The notes beneath the pieces were generated by a model. The model was not told the DNA's origin. It searched no databases and worked only from the letters and a program-made list of their open reading frames with translations. Below are positions 56,735-64,000 of a stretch of DNA of 64,000 bases, piece by piece. This DNA is from Fragilaria crotonensis (taxonomy: Eukaryota > Bacillariophyta > Fragilariophyceae > Fragilariales > Fragilariaceae): the NCBI GenBank assembly GCA_022925895.1, contig JAKSYS010000209.1:24739-88738 (forward strand). The letters run 5' to 3'. A program made the translations under genes and the position numbers. Position 1 is the first letter of the stretch; every line of letters starts with the position of its first letter.

Positions 56735-57896
56735 CTAGCCTCTGTACTTGTTAACTTGTCTTGTTCGTCTCACCATAATGTTGTTGTTAAAGTTGGTGTT
56801 CATGTTCTCCATGGCAGTCGAAGGACGGGCAGAGGGAAATGCGGTTGGCAATGCCGATGGTACGATTGTGATGGATGGCGATTGAGATGGTCTCAAGGAA
56901 GGAGCGGCACTAATGGTCGGGTGCGCACTAACAGAAGGCTTACTCGATGTCGACGGAACTTGTGAAGGACTCTTGGATGGTGGCGAAGTCGATGGAGACG
57001 ATGAAGGTTGCATGGTGGATGGGAAAGCACTTGATGTAGGTGCTGACGATGGAGATGGACTGGGTGCCGGAGAGTCGGTGGGTTCCAAACTAGGAAGTGG
57101 AGTTGGAGCTTTCGTCGGAAATTGCGTCGGGGGTTGGGTTGGAACCGTCGTTGGGATCAAAGTAACAGGCGCGTCAGTAGGAACCTTGACAAATTTCGTG
57201 GGTCGGGGAGAGATTGTAGGGGCCGCAACAGTTGGCATGGGAACCTTAGTTCGCAGGGGGTACCTAGTGCCACCTTCAGGCTCTTGGCTGCTTTAGTACC
57301 AAAATGGAAAACGTAAAAGATGAGAAAATCACATGTTGGGCGAAAAAGAACATATAATAGCAACGTGAAAATGATCGTACCTTGAGGCTCCATCTTGTGC
57401 CCACACGGGTGTTTGACTAGCAGAGTTGTTGTTGACCCCAAATATAACTCCGAGAGTGACCCCGATCACGATGAGGTCGTGACAATAGCGACAATAATGA
57501 TCATTCGGTTTCGAGCGTTATCTGCTTCTTCCTTCGACTTGATAATCTTTTGAAGTGACGGCATCAATCGTGGATTTGGGAACCGACTGGTTGGCACTGC
57601 CTGGGCCACCATCAAATTCGTCTTCGACAGGCGTTGGTGCTTCCGCAGCTGCCGCTGCAGCAGCAGCTGCTGCAACTGCTGCAGCTGCGGCTGCTGGTGG
57701 GGGTGGTGGTGGCAGTGTCTCTGACTCTGAATCCGACTCGGTCTCTGGTGCATTACCATCTGGATTATCCGCATCGTAGCTGTCACTGCCGCTGTCACCT
57801 TCGATGGGTTCATCACCCGAAGCAACCGAAGGCTCATACTCCTCATCAATGTCAGACATTACCATTTCGTGTCGGAAGCTGTCGATGCCAGAACTC
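56735..57896 (-). CDS. Single-pass membrane protein with acidic/poly-Ala cytosolic part and Pro/Thr stalk
   Basis: The start is probably ATG 57,896 (MSSGIDSFRHEMVMSDIDEE). The N-terminal part is acidic (VASGDEPIEGDSGSDSYDAD), followed by seven Pro and a long Ala run (57,640-57,715). The frame then shifts near 57,560 to SLQKIIKSKEEADNARNRMI and a hydrophobic span (MIIIVAIVTTSS). A GT-AG intron (about 57,390 to 57,290; donor CCTCAAG-GTACGA, acceptor CTAAAG or AAGCAG) leads to EGGTRYPLRTKVPMPTVAAP and a long stalk of PT/PS repeats (PTQPPTQFPTKAPTPLPSLE), ending TRQVNKYRG at 56,735. Such PTxxP stalks are common in diatom surface or cell-wall proteins. No enzyme domain is present. Confidence 0.65.
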
Positions 57897-59338
57897 ATGG
57901 TGCGATTTCGTTTATTCGTGATCTCCTTGGAGGTTTTTATGTGATATTCTTTAAAGTCACGGTGCTCTACCGGTAGTCGATGCAGATTTGATGGCAGTGG
58001 ATGTCTGAAAGGCAGGAAGTCCCACAAAAACACAAAATCGGACCGACGTGGGAGTTGGATCGTGCCAATGCTCCAATGCTCTCGGAAAAATGAATCTCGT
58101 GTAGTTCGCGAATCATTGGACCATATGGTACTGTCGTCGATACTGGTAACTCGTAGGTCATTCTACTCAGTACGCATGCAACGTCAACCTTCGCACCCTT
58201 CACAACCAACCAGAACTTGTGATGACGTATGCATCGGGTACTGTACTAGTGATGTCAGTACAAGTAGTACCATAGCAAATGTAGTAGCACGATAGGAAAC
58301 ATCTCAACGCTGGACAACCAATTTTTGGGCAAGGTTGGGCAGATTCACTATTTCGAATTTCAGCTCTCGTATTATTTGACCAAACGGATGCGACGTTCTT
58401 AGCTAAATAGAGTACTGTCGCAAAATTGTGGGTAACCGTAGATTGAGATTCGATAGATTCAGCTGTTTCAACAGTTAATAACGGTTATAACCGAGTTACT
58501 GCTGGGTGCGCACTATCGTGTAGAAGCTCCTGTAATGAGGAATACTCAGAATTTGGACCTGGTACTCCGAGTACTCGTAAACTCTTTGGAAACACAATTT
58601 CTATGTATAATGGGACATACGCGAAGAGGTGCACAGTGCACAGTAGTCCCAGTAGTTACCTACTCCTTGAACCACGGAGGGGCGGTATTACTCTCAACAA
58701 ATCAATGCTAAATAAGCAGAGGTGCACCTTGCTGGTATTGGATTTCATGCTTGGCGTGCGCCGTCTACTCCTTATCACGTATCATACAGTACAAGAGTTT
58801 CCAGTACATGTACAGTACAATGTACGATGGCTCTATAGCAGATTAGTAGTCCACTGCACTTGTAAATTGTTGTTATGTTAACAACTTATGCATACTACGT
58901 ACGACATACCGTACTCCGAAGACTCTCTATGTACTCCAGTACAAATCGCCAACTCAAGAACCTGACGTCATTCATGCATGTTCATCAGGATGATCATAAT
59001 ATGGAAATAGCAGTCTCAGAACGATGTCTACATTCACTTAAGGACCACTGGCAGTGGTGTTCCTCCCACAAAATTAGAATGACTGAGGAAACAAGATATA
59101 CATATATACGATTCCGACTAGAATTCCCATGAATCGAAGGCGAACGAAGCCTTATAGTTGTCGCGAAAGAAACCGTCATTCATCTCCTAATGATAAATAC
59201 GAACGGGGGCATATAGGCATAGACTTTCCTCCCGAAAAAGTGATTCGAATAATGTCTGGCGGAGAGACATTTCGGAACCGTTATAATATAACCAAAGAGA
59301 TCTGACTCGGCCTTTGAACTTCGGCACCGTCGGATTGG
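57897..59338. other. Intergenic, AT-rich with GTAC-rich simple sequence
   Basis: I see no credible gene in these 1.4 kb. GTAC/AGTAC words recur (for example CAGTACATGTACAGTACAAT near 58,805), a habit also seen at 49,380-49,430. Confidence 0.4.
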
Positions 59339-59407
59339 TTGACATTACTACACCTGACAGTCGTCGTCCTTGATGATCTGAAACGACTCTACAAGCGACA
59401 GCAATCA

Positions 59408-59677
59408 ATGATTCAAGCAAGTTCACATGACGATTTTCCTTCCAAATCAGAGGTTTTGGATTCCAAATCCATGTTGGGGTCGCAATCGGACTGTGGCCGT
59501 TCTGAAAGTGCCGAGAGCCATACTGTGACGTCGTGCCGTCAAGGACAACCACAATCCTCTCATCAAGTGACTGCGAAAGTTTCTTCGGAATCTACATCCG
59601 ACCTCAATTTGATGCAATCAAAGCAGGACTTGTCGTCGTCAAATATGGGTGATGATGCTAATCAAAAGGACGGAAAC
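59408..59677 (+). pseudogene. Ser/Gln-rich host ORF cut by the copia LTR
   Basis: A plus-strand frame, open from at least 59,339 with its first ATG at 59,408 (MIQASSHDDFPSKSEVLDSK), runs through SSNMGDDANQKDGN and into the first bases of the LTR at 59,678, where TGTTGA ends it. Composition is Ser-, Gln- and Asp-rich, likely disordered. If it is a real gene, the copia insertion has removed its 3' end. No domain is recognised. Confidence 0.35.
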
Positions 59678-59906
59678 TGTTGAAATTGATACCCGAGATC
59701 AATACTTGTCTTCTTGTATCCCTTCAGGATACGTCAGGGGTCAAATAGGTTGTAGTATACACTTTCCGAATGTAATCTTTCCTGAGTTTAATTAAAGTAT
59801 GAGTTGTTGTCTTGTTTCTCGTTGATTGAATCTGGTCTTGTTTAATCGTAGTTTCACACTCAAATGACTGCATAGATATATATATAATGACTCGTGATAT
59901 TCCAAC
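59678..59906 (-). repeat. 3' LTR of the copia element
   Basis: This 229-bp LTR reads TGTTGGAATATCACGAGTCA on the minus strand and ends TCAATTTCAACA, with inverted TGTTG...CAACA ends. A TATATATATA run (about 59,876-59,886) could serve as the promoter TATA box. A purine-rich CAGCAGGAGTG lies just upstream as the primer for plus-strand synthesis. The second LTR needed for proof is outside the window. Confidence 0.82.
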
Positions 59907-59929
59907 ACACTCCTGCTGGCCGAGGATGA

Positions 59930-61370
59930 TCACTTTGCATGCATTAGATGCTCGCGGAAACGGAAGAATTTCGCTCCGACTAGTGGTTTCGTCATGTAGT
60001 CCGCGATCATTGCATCCGTCGGACAGTATTCTATTTGAACTTCGTTGCGTTGGATCAAGTCGGTAATGTAGAAATACTTGATGTTGAAATGTCGAGTTCG
60101 CTTTCCTGAACTCGCTTTTCCGTTCTGTTCCAGCTTCATGGAACTCGTATTGTCCCTGTAGATTACGGTCGTTTTCACCTTGTGGCCTTGTGCCTCAATA
60201 AATAGCTTAGACCATAGGACCTTTGATATGACATCGTCCAGACCGACCAACTCCGCTTCAGTGGAGCTCCGCGACATAACCTTTTGTTTTGTTGACACCG
60301 AACTTAGAGTCCCTTCTCCGGTCATAGTAGCTCCAGTATGGCTCTTGTAGTCCTTGTGCACTGCAAATGCCGCGTCGACGTACCACTTGATAGATTGCGT
60401 ATCGTCAGCTTTCATCGCAGTAACCTCGTCTCGAGTCTCCTTCAAGAACGTCAAGATCTTAATCAACTTCATCCAATCGCCTTCGTTCGGTTCACTCGTT
60501 CGCGTTGCGAGGAATGCAATACCGGGCTGGATATCCTGTCTCGCTCGTTTACAAAGGAACATACCTTTCATTACGAACGTATGGAAAATGCTCGCTCTCA
60601 CGTCGTCTAACTTTTTAGATTTCGGGTCGACAGTAAACAACTTGTTTGTCCAAGGGAATGTACCGATGCCTTCAAGTTTCACGGGAAAATCATCGATCAT
60701 CGCTTTGACGTAGTTCGTCATATCCACTTGTAACACTCCCGGACGAGAAAAATCTAGAACCATCGCTAGATAGTCATGCCGATGTCCACGCACGGCTTTG
60801 ACTTCTCCGATTTCGTCGGAGGCGTACTTCCAGAGCCATTCCAGAAACTCGTCGTTCACTTTCGGGTCTACGTGACTCGACTTTAGGTCATCCACGCCAG
60901 GTAACGGTATGTTGCTTTCCGTTCACAATACGATTTGCAACACATGGATCGTACGGATTCACCTTGAATCCAATGGACTCGATATCCTTGCGAAATTTCT
61001 TGTAATAGAGCAGCGACGATTGGAGCATTCCGTATAGAGCCTTCTCCATAACTACGTAGAGGACCTTGCTGTTACCTTCGTACACAACGTACGGCGCGTA
61101 AGTCTCTGGACTTAATTCCAATAGCATGTCGACCAACGGTCCACGAATCTTCATGATGATTCTCTCACCAACCTTCTTTTCATCGATGTCTGTCTGCACA
61201 AATGCGTTTGGGATGTCTGCCGTCATAACGTCACGACGTTGTTTCGCGTCAATCACTCCGGTGATGACTATAGACTCCGTCATTGCTGTCGGACTCGCTG
61301 CTTCGTCGCGATCCGTGTACTCTCTGAGACTCCCATTTGCGCATGTTCGTCCCTTAATTGTGCCATCTCT
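59930..61370 (-). pseudogene. Copia reverse transcriptase and RNase H (frameshifted at the DD box)
   Basis: RT motifs: DVMTADIPNAFVQTDIDE (first Asp), YVVMEKALYGMLQSSLLYYK, GFKVNPYDPCVANRIVNGKQ. The frame breaks at TGGCGTGGATGACC (60,888-60,900): the expected Trp-x-Val-Asp-Asp is split, leaving VTWRG-stop in one frame and MDDLKSSHVD in the next, consistent with a two-base loss just before the catalytic Asp pair. RNase H then has KWYVDAAFAVHKDYKSHTGA, SSTEAELVGLDDV, YRDNTSSMKLEQNGKASSGK and YCPTDAMIADYMTKPL. The ORF stops at 59,930. Another frame change lies near 61,290-61,370. The copy cannot make active RT as read. Confidence 0.88.
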
Positions 61371-62127
61371 TCTCCACCAAGAATATCAAACTCTCCATCG
61401 CGCGTCTTTTCTCTTGTTCTGTCAATTCTTCGACCTTAATGGGCCTGAAGACAACTCGGTCGTGAAGTTGCTTCATCTCTTTGTACGCAGCCTGTCTTCC
61501 TTTTTGGCCAAACTTCTTAAGGCCCTTCATCAGACTGTACGACTGCGTGAATTGATGTGCAGTCTTGCCCGTGGGATTCAAAAACATGTCGCTTATGCGA
61601 ATCATTGTCATCGCAATCACTCGTGCACTCTCGTTGCTATACTCTTCTCGTATGCTGTGTGCCTGTACTAATGTCAACTTTGATGGAGGTCTCGAGGTTC
61701 TTCCTGACCTCGTCACTCTCACTGTTGCTCCTTCGTCCCGATCAGTGGTTGGATTGGCTTCTTCTGCAACCGATTCTTGTTCTGGTTCTTCACTTTCGCT
61801 TTCTGATTCGTCGACATTATTGTTCTCTTCGGGATCTTCTTGTTGGACTTCTTGTAGCACTCCTGCATTATCGACAGGTGGTCCTTCGTCGTCGTCGTCG
61901 TCGTCGTTATCAGACTCTAAATCGCCGACGTCCGTTGCATCGTCTTCTGGGTTGTCTCCGTCCTCTTCGCCGGGTTCTGTGATTTCTTCCTCCTCGTCAT
62001 CATCTGCAAAATCTTCGTCGTCGAGATCGTCGTCGAACTGTTCGTCGTCGTAGTCCACTCCTGCAATCCAAGCACTGTCGTAGAAAATCTGACCGGTTCG
62101 ATTCTGAATCTTGAGACCTGTAGGCAT
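61354..62127 (-). pseudogene. Copia acidic linker between integrase and RT
   Basis: A 257-codon frame with long Asp/Glu runs (FDDDLDDEDFADDDEEEEIT, SDNDDDDDDEGPPVDNAGVL), then VRVTRSGRTSRPPSKLTLVQ and the RT lead-in (RQAAYKEMKQLHDRVVFRPI). The R-x-SGR-x-SRPP motif commonly precedes RT in copia elements. The acidic block is unusually long and may be a targeting region of the integrase C-terminus. Confidence 0.8.
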
Positions 62128-62409
62128 ATCGTCTTGCTCTGCAAGCGTGCACTTGTTTGATAATCGCTGGAGTAATGGGGACAGGTGTTACCTTACGTCG
62201 CGTTATAACCGAATTCGTTTGTAGGTGAAGGAGTTCGTGTCCGCCTTGGACATTATCCGTGTATCTGAGATAAATGCAGTCTAAACTGCGCGGTGCATTC
62301 GTACTGGAATGCTTCGGCTCATCGTGAGCCTGTACATAAGTCCCCAGTGCATACTGGCAATGGCGCGAGCGAGTAGTCCAGATTCCTCTGGTGCATTAAC
62401 ATACGCGGA

Positions 62410-63993
62410 CTATAATACTGCGATACTCCGTTCTTTGCTGGAAAGAAATTCAGCTTCTTTGCTGATTCCGTAACCAGAATCTTGACAAGAGTTCTTGTCA
62501 AAGTGACGATATGGCAAACGGTGATAAGTAGCGCGAACGCGTTCCTTGATTACGCGATTGTTCCGCTCTGCCTCTGGTACATGCTCCTGTGCATTGGCAA
62601 AGTTCATGCCGACGTTGAACTCGTCAGCAAGTGGTTCGATCAATGGACGAAACTCGTTGTCACATCGAATTGACGTGATTCGAAATCCGCCAGCGTTGTA
62701 GATGCGAAAAGTCTGCCCAACCGCTGCCGTTTGGTGTTTCACATACTGTGCAGTTCGATACTGCAAGTTTTGCGACACCGTTGTAAGAAAAGAGAGTCCG
62801 TTGACCTTCATTCCGTCCATGTTGAGAGTCACTTCGCGTTGCGCGGCGATTAACTCTTTTGGAATCTCTACGTAGTCGTTAACGACTGGAGCTGGTTTGC
62901 GACGCGTAGTCTTACCTTTAAGTGCTCCTATATCGGGTCCAAATATCTTCTCGGCCACGATGATATCTTCCGTTGTCACTGGATTGTTCGTAATTGTGTT
63001 CATGCGTAGCATGGCCTTGAAATCCTTGATCGATGGCGTGCCAAGAGCGTGATAGAGGTCTCGAGCTCGCTTGGCTTTGTCAAACTGACGCTGCGTGTAG
63101 AACGTCTTATTTTCTTCGATCGTATTCAACAGCTGTACTCCCTTAATTGGAGGCTTGAAAACATACAAATTATTTCCGCGTCTAGCGAATCGTACGGTCT
63201 TGTCGTCGCTCAGATGAACGACAAACGCATCTTCCTTTCCTGAATCGTATGTGATTCGGTAACGGTCAGCCATTTCCGCATAGCTGATGATGTTCGTGAT
63301 GGCCGATTCGTTGAACCATACTTCTCCCCACTGTGGGAGGTCGGCCTTCTTGTTTGTTACTAATACTCCGCCGTTAGTCGACAAATGCATGTTCCCATCG
63401 TTCGACTCCCGAATGTTCTGCACCAGGTCTTTATTGCAGAAGACACTGACGCTCGATTGATTATCTAACAGGATCCAATTGCGCATTTCGTGCGCTTCAA
63501 ATTGCTGGAACTGCATTTCAATATGGGCTCCTGCCCATCCAGTTGTGCTCGAGTTCGAGCTTGGCGGTGGCGTGCTGTTCGTTGTCGGTGTTGATACCAC
63601 GCTTACGTCCGACACTGTTGCCTGCGCATGACTTTGTTGCGCTTTATTGATTGCCCATTTGTCCTTGGGCTTGTCTTTCTCGCGGCACGATGGCGACTTG
63701 TGTCCCGCTTTCCCACAGCAATAACACTTGCCCTCCAATTGGGCAAACGACAGATTAACCTCGTCGTCTTCCTTGTCGTCATCTTTCTTGTCTTTATTCT
63801 TATTACCGTCTGCCGAATTGTTCTTGTTCTTTCCACCAGACTTGTTGGGCATTGTATCGAACTTGTGGTTGCTTAGTACATTGTTTGACTCGGTGATGCT
63901 TTTTGGATATTGGTCGTTTCCCAGCGACTGTTGAGTGTTCAAACCAGCTAGGATTGATCCATACTTTGCCTTATCGGCATTGTCAAGGTACAT
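62410..63993 (-). pseudogene. Copia gag C-terminus, protease and integrase
   Basis: A 527-codon frame that is still open toward the window end. A CCHC zinc knuckle (GKCYCCGKAGHKSPSC, C-x2-C-x4-H-x4-C, about 63,705-63,738) marks nucleocapsid. Protease follows (NWILLDNQSSVSVFCNKDLV, about 63,440-63,480) with Asp-Asn-Gln-Ser instead of Asp-Ser/Thr-Gly. The GAG-pre-integrase block (RARDLYHALGTPSIKDFKAM) precedes integrase with LNMDGMKVNGLSFLTTVSQN, ITSIRCDNEFRPL and HVPEAERNNRVIKERVRATY (D-D-E). The frame ends at 62,410 after a shift near 62,490. Gag upstream of the knuckle continues past 64,000. Confidence 0.88.
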
Positions 63994-64000
63994 GAAAGCT

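Larger units (their letters stand above)
59678..64000 (-). mobile_element. Ty1/copia LTR retrotransposon (CoDi-like), 3' LTR to gag
   Basis: On the minus strand it runs from gag (cut by the window end) through protease, integrase, an acidic linker, RT and RNase H to the 3' LTR at 59,906-59,678. The order PR-IN-RT-RH defines copia. The LLDNQSS protease and the very acidic linker between IN and RT match the diatom CoDi lineages as I know them. The 5' LTR is outside the window. GAAAC at 59,673-59,677 is the expected left half of a 5-bp target duplication. Confidence 0.9.

Noticed and set aside
57555-57779. Plus-strand Ala/Gly-rich ORF
   Set aside because: It is the reverse shadow of the Ala/Pro-coding tract in the minus-strand membrane protein.
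61557-62053. Plus-strand Ser/Leu-rich ORFs
   Set aside because: They mirror the Asp/Glu-coding acidic linker of the copia element.

Overview
The window looks like nuclear DNA of a diatom (Bacillariophyta), probably a pennate one. The grounds are a Ty1/copia element of the diatom CoDi style (LLDNQSS protease, long acidic linker), a membrane-anchored LRR protein with TIPSEIGLLT repeats, proline/threonine stalk proteins, and short GT-AG introns of about 60-100 bp. The organism is inferred from protein style, not from a database match.

Layout. Positions 1 to about 28,600 hold a four-level nest of retroelements, all read on the minus strand. Element C is a GC-rich tyrosine-recombinase (YR) retroelement whose 3' end lies beyond position 1. 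It was hit inside its RNase H domain by element B, a LINE-like non-LTR retrotransposon (17-bp target duplication). B was hit inside ORF2 by element A, a related LINE (18-bp duplication). A was hit inside its endonuclease domain by element D, a complete second YR element with A1-ORFs-B1-A2-B2 split direct repeats and no target duplication. Removing each insert restores the reading frame of the element beneath it.

Positions 28,600-30,650 hold an LRR receptor-like gene. Positions 30,649-39,215 hold element E, a full-length LINE of the same family as A, on the plus strand with an 18-bp target duplication. Positions 39,234-45,700 are mostly intergenic, with two short elements (S1, S2) that share the LINE 3' tail. 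Positions 45,707-57,896 carry host genes: a multi-exon polytopic membrane protein, a membrane-anchored methyltransferase-like protein, a two-part protein of unknown function, and a Pro/Thr-rich transmembrane protein. From 59,678 to the window end is a minus-strand Ty1/copia element, from its 3' LTR up to gag.

The most notable signals are in the LINE family. All three LINEs and the short elements end in a shared 3' tail carrying a small hairpin. In four of the five copies the stem is kept by paired base changes, and all end in an oligo(T) run on the sense strand. S1 keeps both LINE ends around unrelated internal sequence. In A, B and E the two ORFs overlap at ATGA. Several conserved host genes, and the youngest element D, carry single-base frameshifts at or near homopolymers. 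The two repeat pairs of D differ only by indels. Part of the apparent gene damage may therefore be uncorrected sequencing error.
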